The notes under the pieces are model-generated. The model was given only the letters and a program-made list of their open reading frames with translations. It was not told the DNA's origin and made no database searches. Position numbers and translations under genes: made by a program. Positions 45,201 through 52,758 of a stretch of 64,000 nucleotides of DNA are shown piece by piece. The stretch comes from Dichetophora obliterata (Eukaryota > Arthropoda > Insecta > Diptera > Sciomyzidae): positions 6,932,501-6,996,500 of the forward strand of contig OY986436.1 in NCBI GenBank assembly GCA_963920525.1, in the 5' to 3' direction. The number at the start of each line of letters is the position of its first letter. The first letter of the stretch is position 1.

Positions 45201-47886
45201 TAAAAAAAATCTTCGTTTTTGAGTTAATACTCCTTGGCATATGTTATTCTATTCTTTTTATTTTTAAGACTTATAAAAGGCTTTTTTCTGTTAATTCGCC
45301 CATAATAATTGAATTTATGTAAGGTATTGCGAACAGTATTTACGCAAACATTTTTTTCAGATCAAGTTTTTAGAGATATTTTTAGTTCTTTTGCGATTTT
45401 AAAAGGATTTTGTTTTATTTCTTTCAATATTCGATCGCTCTTCTCGATCATTTAATATGTTACCATAACCTTCTTTACTTTTATTGGCCAGCCTAAACTC
45501 ATGATGGAACCTCTTGATGATGTCGTGGACAGTAAATTTACTTCTTCCAACCAATTCATCAATTTTACCTTCCAAATCACAGTTTTACCTTCCAAATTTA
45601 ATTTTACTATTAATTGCCTAATTTCGACAGTAGTTTGTTTTCCATTTGAAGACATTTTAAATATATTTTTATTTAGTATTAATACCGACTGCCACTAAAT
45701 GCACTTTACAAACGAATGTGACAAAAAACCTCGGTTTTGGAGTGAAAATTTCCAGAATAATAATTTGTCCGATCTTGCGTTAAGTGCCAGAAATTGAAGT
45801 ATTTTTGTTTTTGCTGTGAATAAACAGTTACCATCGGAAAATTGTTTTTTTTTCAGAGAGGTAAGTATGTGAAGTGCTAACAAAAGCGAAAAAACAAAAA
45901 ATGTAGAACATTTTTTAAGAGTTTAAAGCACATTAATATCAGACAAGCTATTGTCCGATTTTGCGATGGAGCCACTGTATATATCCATTTTAAAAGATAC
46001 GTTATTGAATTTATTTTATTTCAAAGGAACATATCTTAGCATGAAGTATGCCGATTTTTTGGATAGTGGAAAATATTTAAAAATTATATTTAATTAAACC
46101 TACAAAATTCATTAACAAAAATTTTAAAAATATCATTTTTTGCCAACTTTCAAGAATTTTTGTATTTTTTGTAGAAAGCGGAGGTAAGTAAAAAATTATT
46201 CCTGAGATCAGTGCATATCCCTTAAGATATCTACATGTTCAGAATTTAAAAATTCGGAATAAATTCCGTCTAGCATGCCTTTTCGCGTCAGTGTAGGACG
46301 TAGAGGCTGTTTCGCTTGAAAATTGTCTGTTTATTTTATGACCCCATTTTTCTTAATTATTTTATAGAGAAAATTCTCATGTAAATTTTTTTCGCACTCT
46401 TACCAGATCATAACGGAGAATGAAAACAAGCTGTTGCGCATCACAAAATTCATGAAGTTCCTTATGAATATCGTGCGTCTGCTGGAACAGCGCCCTTCAA
46501 TGCTTTTGAATGAGATAAAAACTGCTGTTGATTGTGGCATTGCGACATGTTTTGAATTTGGTATGTTACGACTATCAAATAAGGATAAACAAATATTTTT
46601 TATTCACTCTCTCTTCTTAGGCTATCCCAATATTTTTACCGTATTAGCAGCATATCCGGACATTTTCGCTATAAACGTTGGTGTTTCACAGGAGCGCAGT
46701 GAAGTATCGCTCTTGCCAACAACAGAATGTAAGTTCTTAAGCCTTTCTCGATTCCCACTTTGTTTTCACCTTGATTTTGGTTTGCAGTGCGTCTTACAGC
46801 CTTTATCAATCATCAGCATCTATTTGGCTCGCTAAAATTGCCTTCATCTAAACAAAAGCCTCTACGCTCTTCACGTAATCCGCTTGGCGACTATAATAGC
46901 CGCGTCTCCAGTCAACAAGGACCGCCTGCCAAGACGCGCGCCATTTCAAGTGAGCCAGCACTTGGCAACAGCAACAACAGCAATAGCAGCAGCAGCTATA
47001 AAAACTGTTACAATAATAATTATTATCAACCTACAACAAAACAACTGCATGTTACCCAACAACAATTGCAAACATGCGCCATCAAGATGCCGAATACATT
47101 CAACTCCAGCAACACATCCGGCAGCAACTCATCCATCTACTCAACTGCTTCCCATCACTCCTCGAGCATGTTAAACTCTTCGGCTTCGAATGTGAGTGGC
47201 GGCAACAAAGAAAACTCTTTCAATACTTCGCTGTTCAACACCTCATTTAATTCATCGTCGAACAACTCTTACGGCGACTTAAATACGAGTCTGGGCAATA
47301 TTGCACAAGCTCCTCTAACAAATTGCGCAGTCAAACTATGGGATCGGCGTCACAGCAATTATTATCATGGTCAACCATTGACAGCTGGTCCACTTCCACC
47401 CTTGGTATTACCAACACCAAACGTAGTGGCAGCTCAACAAATGGCGCTAGTGCCACCACCACCGCCGCCAACGTCCGAGCACACAACATTATATGAGATG
47501 GTCAGCAATATACAAATGTTTCCCATGTACGAACCACCGAAACCAGATACACCACCAGCGGATGTAAGTAACTTAAAAATTCGGTTAATTTTCTTTTCTC
47601 ACTTTTTTTAATACCTAGAATATGCCCTTTTGGATTGATCCTATTTGGGCCAACAACAACGTCGCCAAAGCGAACACCAACAATACAGTAAGTTTTTATT
47701 TCTTTTCCTCTCTATCTCTCTCTGCAGTAGCTAACAAATTACGCTTCCTAGCTCAACATCAAGCTGCCCGAATTCAAGAGTTTTAAAGTTTTGCCCATGT
47801 TGCTTTCACCCTATACAATGTCCAAGACTGAGAACATGAAGAAACAAGTGTTTAACTTCGAAAACCATGATAGAAAAATTGCCTGA
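26113..47886 (+). CDS. Marf1: Marf1: meiosis regulator and mRNA stability factor 1 (gene span, nine coding exons)
   Basis: Spliced coding exons, each with GT/AG ends and compatible phase: 26113-27267, 27337-27468, 37844-39343, 39395-39658, 46407-46560, 46621-46728, 46788-47563, 47619-47687, 47752-47886. The joined frame is about 1430 codons. Order: Gln/Ala-rich N-terminus, RRM RNA-binding domain, then seven or eight LOTUS (OST-HTH) repeats, and an Asn/Ser/Pro-rich tail. In flies Marf1 acts in oocytes to shorten poly(A) and repress mRNAs by recruiting the CCR4-NOT deadenylase; the mammalian protein adds an NYN nuclease domain that is absent here. The start is uncertain: ATG 26113 lies just inside an apparent acceptor at 26087, so an upstream exon may exist. 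Five introns are 51-69 bp, one is 59-64 bp class, and two are 10.4 and 6.7 kb because of transposons. Confidence 0.9.
27337..27468 (+). CDS. Marf1: Marf1 exon completing the RRM
   Basis: A 132 bp, phase-0 exon between an acceptor in ACCATAAAG and the donor AAA|GTAAGT. It encodes [20 protein letters not shown], which closes the RRM, and then [15 protein letters not shown], which leads into the first LOTUS repeat of the next exon. The intron before it is 69 bp; the one after it is 10,375 bp and full of retrotransposons. Confidence 0.9.
28569..28676. mobile_element. 108 bp hairpin MITE with GTCGACTCTAAA arms
   Basis: TCAAAATAAAAGTCGACTCT with AAATTTA at the left, and the complement of TCAAAATATAAGTCGACTCT with AAACTTA at the right, enclose about 55 bp. 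The arms are nearly perfect. No convincing target duplication is seen. It is non-coding and lies in the 10.4 kb Marf1 intron. Confidence 0.6.
29179..29603. mobile_element. Possible piggyBac-type MITE (TTAA + CCCATTTCT)
   Basis: TTAA at 29175-29178 is followed by CCCATTTCTTGG. The right end is CCAGAAATGGG followed by CTAA, one base off TTAA. The subterminal zones carry AAAACGCAACTTTT twice (near 29209 and 29489). Length is about 425 bp and it is non-coding. The terminal match is only about nine bases, hence the moderate confidence. Confidence 0.45.
30529..30547 (+). repeat. TTAGG repeat at LINE 3' end
   Basis: Three full TTAGG units and a partial fourth on the plus strand, that is TAACC at the 3' end of the minus-strand LINE. 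The unit is identical to the canonical arthropod telomeric repeat. Confidence 0.85.
30623..34213 (-). pseudogene. LINE ORF2 (endonuclease-RT-RNase H), one in-frame stop
   Basis: It begins [20 protein letters not shown]. The endonuclease has [18 protein letters not shown] and SDHRYILFD. Reverse transcriptase has [46 protein letters not shown] and AYADDVAIV. RNase H has [23 protein letters not shown] and [11 protein letters not shown], followed by a Cys/His C-terminus ([20 protein letters not shown]). A single TAA at 32030-32032 interrupts an otherwise continuous frame of about 1195 codons; the frame resumes in phase directly after it. The mutation load is low, so the insertion is fairly young. 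This copy is not expected to be autonomous. Confidence 0.85.
34191..34486 (-). pseudogene. LINE ORF1 3' remnant overlapping ORF2 start
   Basis: The last part of ORF1 ends SNAEGSTN and its stop overlaps the ORF2 start, a common coupling in this LINE group. The frame is open out to 34571, but residues upstream of 34486 come from the host MITE and not from the LINE. The region is Ser/Glu-rich and shows no zinc knuckle, which would be upstream in the truncated part. Confidence 0.6.
35150..36965 (+). mobile_element. Jockey/CR1-group LINE, strongly 5'-truncated
   Basis: Starts inside reverse transcriptase and runs to the ORF2 C-terminus and a short AT-rich 3' UTR ending near ATATCTAAATCTAAATCC. 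It is the same group as the 4.75-8.99 kb copy: [57 protein letters not shown] (active-site second Asp replaced by Tyr), VETRRKL and [11 protein letters not shown]. It lies in sense orientation in the Marf1 intron. Confidence 0.85.
35154..36699 (+). pseudogene. LINE reverse transcriptase and C-terminal domain, frameshifted
   Basis: Two overlapping open stretches, 35154-35807 and 35743-36699, join at a frameshift near 35790-35800, just after GPLLFSIF. The catalytic YADD box reads YADY, which would abolish polymerase activity even without the frameshift. Apart from that the protein is well kept, so the copy is not very old. Confidence 0.8.
36966..37843. other. Marf1 intron 3' part, no exon seen
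   Basis: AT-rich intron sequence leading to a good polypyrimidine tract and acceptor (TTTTTTTTCCATAG) at 37843. The minus-strand open frame at 37241-37504 has no recognisable domain. Confidence 0.6.
37844..39343 (+). CDS. Marf1: Marf1 large exon: LOTUS repeats
   Basis: Exactly 500 codons between the acceptor TTTCCATAG and the donor GTTGAG|GTAAGT, open throughout. It starts [20 protein letters not shown]. At least five LOTUS/OST-HTH repeats follow; each has a helix with [16 protein letters not shown] or [10 protein letters not shown], a middle segment such as [20 protein letters not shown] or [20 protein letters not shown], and a closing beta hairpin. The Y-G-x-x-K/D-L pattern is the family signature. 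LOTUS repeats bind RNA (including G-quadruplexes) and protein partners in germ-cell RNA regulation. Confidence 0.95.
39395..39658 (+). CDS. Marf1: Marf1 exon, LOTUS repeat continued
   Basis: An 88-codon exon after acceptor CACCTTTCAG, ending ATTGAG|GTAAGG. It encodes the hairpin [14 protein letters not shown] and the start of the next repeat, [19 protein letters not shown]. The preceding intron (39344-39394) is 51 bp, a multiple of three without an in-frame stop, so retention would add 17 residues rather than truncate. Confidence 0.9.
39659..40457. other. Marf1 intron, no exon seen
   Basis: AT-rich. The donor GTAAGG is at 39659. No repeats with clear ends until the MITE at 40460. Confidence 0.6.
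40460..41322. mobile_element. 863 bp MITE, TTCCAGAATCCGCCGTAG terminus
   Basis: TA flanks (40458-40459 and 41323-41324). The left end TTCCAGAATCCGCCGTAG and the right end in reverse complement TTCCAGAATCCGTCGTAATG match. Its interior from about 40770 to 41003 matches bases 1-235 of the window in opposite orientation. It carries roughly 190 bp (about 40570-40765) not present in that other copy, so it is either longer by insertion or the other copy is deleted. It is non-coding. Confidence 0.8.
41325..41957. other. Marf1 intron, no exon seen
   Basis: AT-rich intron sequence between two TIR elements; I see nothing coding. Confidence 0.55.
43184..43284. mobile_element. 101 bp hAT-type MITE with perfect 8 bp duplication
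   Basis: Termini CAGGGTGCGGA and its exact complement enclose inverted GAACG/CGTTC and ATTCG/CGAAT blocks. The 8-base duplication GTTATACT (43176-43183 and 43285-43292) is perfect. CAGGG ends with an 8 bp duplication are diagnostic of hAT-mobilised elements. It is nested inside the 2.4 kb element. Confidence 0.85.
43670..44414. mobile_element. MITE, TA + GGGCTGTTCACATTTC terminus, with a duplicated right end
   Basis: TA flanks (43668-43669 and 44415-44416). The two arms are inverted copies over more than 200 bases, dominated by ATTTGATGAG, GATTTGACAAATGATTTGA and GTGTGAACACTC. The right terminus appears twice: GAAATGTGAACAGCCC ends at 44355 and again at 44414, with ATTTGATGAGCGGTTTG repeated between, a 59 bp terminal duplication. 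It is non-coding. It shares the GGG-N2-R-TTCA formula with the MITEs at 11380, 12146 and 16896. Confidence 0.85.
45980..46406. other. Marf1 intron 3' part
   Basis: AT-rich, ending in the acceptor TCTTACCAG at 46406. Nothing else is recognisable. Confidence 0.6.
46407..46560 (+). CDS. Marf1: Marf1 exon, last LOTUS repeat start
   Basis: A 154 bp exon after acceptor TCTTACCAG, encoding [20 protein letters not shown] and [20 protein letters not shown], ending in phase 1 at TTTGAATTTG|GTATGT. It follows the 6.75 kb intron loaded with DNA transposons. The next intron (46561-46620) is 60 bp and is also readable in frame without a stop. Confidence 0.9.
46621..46728 (+). CDS. Marf1: Marf1 exon, end of last LOTUS repeat
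   Basis: A 108 bp exon from acceptor TCTCTTCTTAG to donor ACAGAAT|GTAAGT, encoding [20 protein letters not shown] and [13 protein letters not shown]. The beta hairpin and basic/acidic turn close the final LOTUS repeat. It splices in phase 1 on both sides. Confidence 0.9.
46788..47563 (+). CDS. Marf1: Marf1 exon, Asn/Ser-rich C-terminal region
   Basis: A 776 bp exon after acceptor GGTTTGCAG. After [20 protein letters not shown] it turns into low-complexity Asn/Ser/Gln sequence ([12 protein letters not shown] and similar) and then a Pro-rich part ([11 protein letters not shown]). Such tails are disordered and, in Marf1, are candidates for CCR4-NOT contacts; that assignment is inference. It ends GCGGAT|GTAAGT. 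Confidence 0.9.
47619..47687 (+). CDS. Marf1: Marf1 small exon
   Basis: A 23-codon exon between acceptor AATACCTAG and donor AATACA|GTAAGT, encoding [20 protein letters not shown]. The Trp/Phe-containing motif is a plausible short linear interaction motif (inference). The frame continues from the preceding exon and into the last one. Confidence 0.8.
47752..47886 (+). CDS. Marf1: Marf1 terminal exon
   Basis: Begins after acceptor ACGCTTCCTAG and ends at TGA 47884-47886. It encodes [20 protein letters not shown] and a basic end ENHDRKIA. The earlier candidate acceptor at TCTGCAG (about 47726) is followed at once by TAG in frame and is unlikely to be used. AATAAA-type signals occur downstream near 48540. 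Confidence 0.85.
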   Translation, partial: LNIKLPEFKSFKVLPMLLSPYTMSKTENMKKQVFNFENHDRKIA

Positions 47887-48885
47887 AAACAAATAGACGA
47901 TTATTTTTTAGTTATTTTTCAAATACATTCTAGCTTTTTTTAATTTTTTTTTAAACATTAAACAAATATTGTTAGCTTTAACTTTTTATACTGCAATTTA
48001 TTAAAAAAAATTATTGTTCTGTTTAGATAATTTATAAAATATTATTGCATATATTTATTAATCTTCCCAAAAAATTTGTTAGTAGTTTTTAATGCAAAAA
48101 ATGTATGCATATTTATATTTATAGAAAAAAAGTAGTCAAAAAAATTATAACACAAAAATTGTAAGAGAAATTGCACTGCAACGCACTGCTTTGGGCAGCT
48201 AGAGCAACATTGCATCTAAACTTCAAAGTAATATGCATAAAAAAAGAAGCACATTGAAAAAATATCTGCTGCCAAATTTTGTTGAGCAAAATTTTTTGTG
48301 CATTTACATTACAAACACCTGAAAACAACTCAACTCTTGTAATTATGTTGAACATTTGCATTATTACAGGCGTATTTAAATCATATATGTATTAGCAATG
48401 TGTGCAATTTCTTAAAAACACTTAAATTAAGCTCATTTTAATTTATAAGGTTATTAAATAAATAGCTTTAGCATAGTCAACAAAACTTTACTCATTGTAT
48501 ACCTAATTAAATTAAACATTTAAGAACAATTTGTTAATAACAATAAATAAATGCATGCTTATACTTCAAAAGTTAACACGCTTCAAAAATATATTACTTT
48601 TTATGCTGGTTCAATTTCCGCCAAAACAACTGGCAGCTACTGTTATGTAATCTACTTATTGTTCAGTAAAAAAAAAGACTGTTTTTTAGTATAAATTGAA
48701 AACTAACATTATATTACAGTTTATTTCAAAAACAAAAAATTAAATTCTCTGATATAAAAATAGTAATCATTGTACACAGCTTAACAAACTAACTACAGGA
48801 GTAGTGAACAATTAAAAGACAACAGAGAAGGCATCATATCTTTAAAGTATCTTAGGTATGCTTTTGAAAAATAGTTCAGTTTTAT
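47887..48885. other. Convergent 3' ends of Marf1 (+) and the carrier gene (-)
   Basis: About 1 kb AT-rich. Plus-strand AATAAA signals occur near 48007 and 48543. On the minus strand AAATAAA overlaps the carrier stop codon (about 48881-48887), so a further downstream signal is presumably used. The two 3' UTRs may overlap as antisense transcripts, which I cannot verify from sequence. Confidence 0.5.
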
Positions 48886-49073
48886 TTAGAAATTGGGTGT
48901 CACTTTGGCAAAGAAATTATTGGCCAGTTCAATGCCGAAGAAGCATGCAGCATTTGCGGGGAACGCACGCAACATGACAGGAGTAACACCTCGATAAAGT
49001 GCTTTTGGACCGTCCTTGACAATAAGTTCTCTGAAAACGCTGCGTATGCCGTGCTTATAGTGGCCCTCAGGAG
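48886..49073 (-). CDS. colt: Carnitine/acylcarnitine carrier, last exon
   Basis: After the acceptor (TTTAAG on the minus strand) the exon encodes [40 protein letters not shown] and [14 protein letters not shown], stopping at TAA 48886-48888. This is the last part of the third mitochondrial-carrier repeat (SLC25 family). The segment [22 protein letters not shown] is typical of the carnitine-acylcarnitine translocase, which exchanges acylcarnitine for carnitine across the inner mitochondrial membrane for beta-oxidation. In Drosophila the orthologue is congested-like trachea. Confidence 0.9.
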
Positions 49074-49157
49074 CTTAAAGAAAAAATATATAAAATATAC
49101 AAGTAGTAATAAAACAAATTTCAATTAAATTTATTTTGAAAAAAAAAACAAATTTAC

Positions 49158-49337
49158 CTGTTTGCAAGCGGCTCTTGAGTACATCAGCGGGCATACCTAA
49201 AATCCAGTAACCCATGCCAGCTAAACCACCGGCACCGATCGCTGACCAAACACCAATATCATCACTGCCATACCTCTTCTTAGCCACTTCCTGGAGGTAT
49301 TCGTAAATCAAAAAGTACAACCCATTGGAGGGCATAT
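49158..49337 (-). CDS. colt: Carnitine/acylcarnitine carrier, penultimate exon
   Basis: Flanked by an acceptor TTTATAG (49338-49340 side) and a donor ACAG|GTAAAT. It encodes [40 protein letters not shown] and [13 protein letters not shown]. The last block is the signature PxD-x-hK-x-R-h-Q (here [10 protein letters not shown]) of mitochondrial carriers, normally P-x-[DE]-x-x-[KR]. The intron to the last exon is 84 bp. No upstream exons (first and second repeats) are found up to 64000. Confidence 0.9.
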
Positions 49338-49849
49338 CTATAAAAAGCGTGTGTAAAAGTAGTATGTTTAGTAGGAATCATAGTAAGCACAAATAAACAT
49401 GTGAACAAAGTTTGAATTTACTCAATTCAAAAATAAGAGCTTAAGATAACCTTTAGATGTGAAATGAAATCATTCAAGCAAGTAAGCTATAATTTTAGTA
49501 GCAGACGATAAAATTGTCCAAACTTTTTTGTGCATTTTTCGAACAAAAACATAAATTTTTAAATTTTGTCAGATATAAATATAGGTACGATAAACTTTCT
49601 CACAGGTCATGATAGTAATATTTTGCATTATTAGCACATATTTACAGACTTTGCTTGAAAAAAAAAACAAAGAAAAATTAAATTTTTACTATAAAAATAC
49701 TATGCACTTAATTTAGAAAAAAAAAATTACTCATGTTTATAGAACTGTGCTAATACAAACGAGGGTTGATTGAAAAGACTATAAAAAAATATAACTTTTA
49801 ATTAAGGGTACATGGTTATTTTAAATTTTTGCAATTATTTCTCGATGTT
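49338..49849. other. Carrier intron, no exon seen
   Basis: AT-rich intron sequence upstream of the carrier's penultimate exon; no coding signal or clear repeat. Confidence 0.55.
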
Positions 49850-50145
49850 CCTTTACGCGGCTTGCGGCTTGTGTGCTTTGGTAGAAATCATCACGTAACA
49901 GTGAGATTGCTGTGTGTTATAAATAAAATATCTGTGGTTTATTAAAAGTATTATTATTTATAGAGAGTTTTAATCTTAAATTTCAAGCAAGAACTAAACT
50001 CATTGAAAATCGAAAAATAATAATTTTGTTGAAAAAATTTTCTGCCGCAAAGATAACTTGATAAACATTGTTTGTACCTGAATTGAGGTAAAATATTAAG
50101 CAAAGTAGAAACAAATTTATTCAAACTTAACAAAATATTAAACCG
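49850..50145 (-). repeat. Candidate 3' LTR of a Ty3/Gypsy element
   Basis: Directly after the Gypsy polyprotein stop on the minus strand there is a polypurine run AAAAAGGGAGTA and then TGTGGCGGTTTAATA, as expected for a polypurine tract followed by an LTR starting TG. An AATAAA lies near 49945 on the minus strand. No second LTR is present for comparison and the far end is a guess. Confidence 0.4.
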
Positions 50146-50161
50146 CCACAATACTCCCTTT

Positions 50162-51870
50162 TTAATAACTGAGTAGTCGTTCAGGAACTTTGATAATTCT
50201 TCCAAATCGAGTTTTTGTAACTGGATGTGTAAGTTTAGTATCGCTAAAAGGTTTTGTTATTTCCGGAAATGTTATACTATTGTTATCTCCATTTAGAATG
50301 AAGGCAGGTTTTAACCGATCAATGCTTATGTTATACACTTTATCTTTTACTTTGATTTTGAAATATTTTTCTTTTCGCTGCACTACAAGAAACGGGCCAA
50401 GATACTTTGTTTGCAGTGGCTTTTTATGATGGTCATGTCGAATCCAAATATGTGAATTAGTTTTTAAATCTTTGCTGACGAAGAAATGTTTGTTGTTGTG
50501 ATGATTTGATTCAACTGGACGCAAATTAGACATTGTCTTTTTAAGTGCAGAAAGAAAAGTTGTTGAATTGTTTTCAAACGCTGTGGGCTTGAATCTCCTA
50601 GAAGTCGTATAACATCACCGTACACCATTTCTACTGGCAATAATCCATATTATAATCTATATTAGCACAGGCGAGTCCTACTTTTAATGTCGTATGGAAG
50701 CGTTCGACCATTCCATATGCTTGTGGGTGAAATGCTGTTGTGTAGTGGTGTGATATTCCCAAATATTTTGTAATATTTTTCAGCATATTCGACGTGAATT
50801 GACTTCCTCTGTCAGATATAATTGTATATGAAAGAGTAATGAGTGATAGCTGAATAATATCAGATTTCAGTAGATTATGGAGACTATCATCTTCTTATTG
50901 AGAATGAGACATTTTCTCGTAATCAATAAGTTGTATTTGAATTGTTTCAATTCTTGAAAGAGAACCGGCAATGATGTTTTCAGTACCGCGAATATATCTG
51001 ATGTCGGTTGAAAATTGAGAAATGAAATCCAAATGATTACGCTGACGAGGAGATGCTTTTTCGTGTTTTTATTTAAATGCAAAGATTAACGGTCGGTTGT
51101 CAGTAAATATAGTGAATTGGCGAGCTTCCAATAGATGACAAAAATTATGTAAACTTTTATAAAAGGCGAGTAATTCCCTGTCATAAGTGCTGTAAGTAAT
51201 TTGTGTAGTGCTTGACCTTTTTGTAAAAAAACCAAGTGGTTGCCAAGAGTCTTTATCAAGCTACTCAAGGACGGAACCAATAGCAAAACTTGAAGCATCA
51301 ACTTTTAGTGTCAATTTCGCGTTTGGAATTGGATGAGCCAGATAAGTTACTTCAGCTAATTCTTTATAGCACTGTTTGAACGCGTTGATGGCTTCTTCAT
51401 TCCAAGGAATGTTACGATTGTCATTTTTCTTCGTTGCATCCTAAGGAAATCGTTGAGAACTGCTTTGTAGATGGCACCTTTAGATAAAAACTTTTGATAA
51501 AAATTCAACAAAGCAAGGAAACGTCTTAAGATTTTGATAGCTTCAGGAAGTGGAAGTTCTACGATAGTCTTTACCAAAAACGCATTTGCAGGAATAATAA
51601 CCCCCTCTAAATTTTTTAAATAGCTCGAAAAGGATTTGGAGATGTAAGATGGAATAAACAAGATATGTTCTTCTTTTGATCGTAATAAAATGCAGACATC
51701 GTCGATGTATACAAACATGAAATTCAGACCTCTACAAACTTCATCGATAAGCCGTTGAAGACTTTGTGCCGCGTTACATAACCCAAATGGCATTCTCAAA
51801 AATTCGAATAAGCCAAATGGAGTTATAACGGCTGTCTTATGGATATCTTCTGGATGAACAGGAATCTGAT
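50162..51870 (-). pseudogene. Ty3/Gypsy pol fragment (RT to integrase C-terminus), decayed
   Basis: Minus-strand pieces in correct order: HPEDIHKTAVITPFGLFEFL and RMPFGLCNAAQSLQRLIDEV with FMFVYIDDVCIL (reverse transcriptase active site YIDD); LTLKVDASSFAIGSVLE and YDRELLAFYKSLHNF (RNase H); ISDRGSQFTSNMLKNI and HPQAYGMVERFH (integrase core, third catalytic Glu region); and a C-terminal PLQTKYLGPFLVVQR block. The integrase zinc finger is deleted, and stops and frameshifts are scattered through. The 5' half (gag, protease) and 5' LTR are missing, ending near the minisatellite at 52 kb. Confidence 0.8.
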
Positions 51871-52067
51871 AGAATCAGGAACCGAAAATAATGATTATTT
51901 CTCAAATTTTAATGAAAAAAATCATCATGTTCTACTTGTCGCAAAACACTTTTGAGTATACAGAATTGTTGCAATTTGTATTGGATTTGCCAATCATGAA
52001 TGATTTTTATTTTGTAAGCGTTATGAATAAAAATTAAAAATTATTATAAATCCATTTGAATTTTTTT

Positions 52068-52500
52068 GCTCAGAAATAAAAATCAGTTTTTGATTTATAT
52101 TATTTTCCTCAAAAATAAAAATCGTTTTTGATTTTTTATTATATTGCTCAGAAATAAAGATCATTTTTTGATTTTTATTTTTTTGGCTCAAACAAAAAAA
52201 TCAGTTTTTAATTTGTAATTTTTTCCTCAAATATATAAATAGTTTTCTGATTTTTATGTTTTTGCTCAGAAATAACAATCGTTTTTTGATTTATGTTTTT
52301 TTTTCTCAGAAATAAAAATCGTTAAAGAATTTTTATTATTTAGCTCAGAAATTAAAATAATTTTGTTATTTTATTTTATTTTTTTTTTGCTCAAGTATAA
52401 AAATCGTTTTATGTTTTGCAATTATTTGCTTAGAAATTTAAATTGTTATATGATTTTAATGTTTTTGCTCAGATATAAAAATCGTTTTTATATATTTCAA
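52068..52500. repeat. Minisatellite, ~40 bp unit, about 11 copies
   Basis: Repeated unit GCTCAGAAATAAAAATCGTT followed by TTTGATTTTTATTATTTT. Copies begin near 52069, 52108, 52147 and so on to about 52466, with individual variants (CCTCAAAAATA, GCTTAGAAATTT). It is AT-rich and noncoding and lies directly left of a TIR element terminus. Confidence 0.8.
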
Positions 52501-52758
52501 AATAGCTACACGGTTAAAAATCTTGGAATAAAATTTAAACTTTTCTGTACTGTGTATATGACCACACCAGCTTTGGTTGTAAATCTAGTATTTGCAAAAT
52601 ACTAAAAAATCATTTTTACACAGCTTCAGTTTAAAATTTAGTACAAGCTAGGATTGAAATATACAAAAAAAATAAAAATAAGAAACACTGAGATTCGAAC
52701 GTTGCAAAAACCAGCCATATGAACAGAATAGCCTTATATTGAGTTTCAGCATTGCAAT

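Larger units (their letters stand above)
42180..45655 (-). pseudogene. Tc1-like transposase, broken by an insertion and point lesions
   Basis: N-terminus [20 protein letters not shown] (paired-type helix-turn-helix), then in several frames [34 protein letters not shown] sequence and QDN, the second catalytic region. The 2.4 kb element splits the protein right after QDN. Distal to it, on the far side, are LKHTSGVE and [20 protein letters not shown], the classic SPDLNPIE block with catalytic Glu. A stop follows KSIPKRL at 42228. Separate frameshifts show it was already dead or has decayed since. Confidence 0.85.
41960..45977 (-). mobile_element. Tc1-like transposon with ~140 bp terminal repeats, disrupted
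   Basis: TA flanks (41958-41959 and 45978-45979). Termini are CAGTGCTCCATCGTAAAATC and, in reverse complement, CAGTGGCTCCATCGCAAAATC. The match extends about 140 bases, through GCTTGTCTGATATTAATGTG and CACATACTTACCTCTCTGAA. The transposase gene runs on the minus strand. Removing the 2.4 kb insertion gives an element of about 1.64 kb, a normal Tc1 size. It lies in the 6.7 kb Marf1 intron, antisense to the gene. Confidence 0.9.

Noticed and set aside
48119..48361. An 80-codon minus-strand gene between Marf1 and the carrier
   Set aside because: AT-rich 3' UTR sequence with no recognisable domain or splice context.
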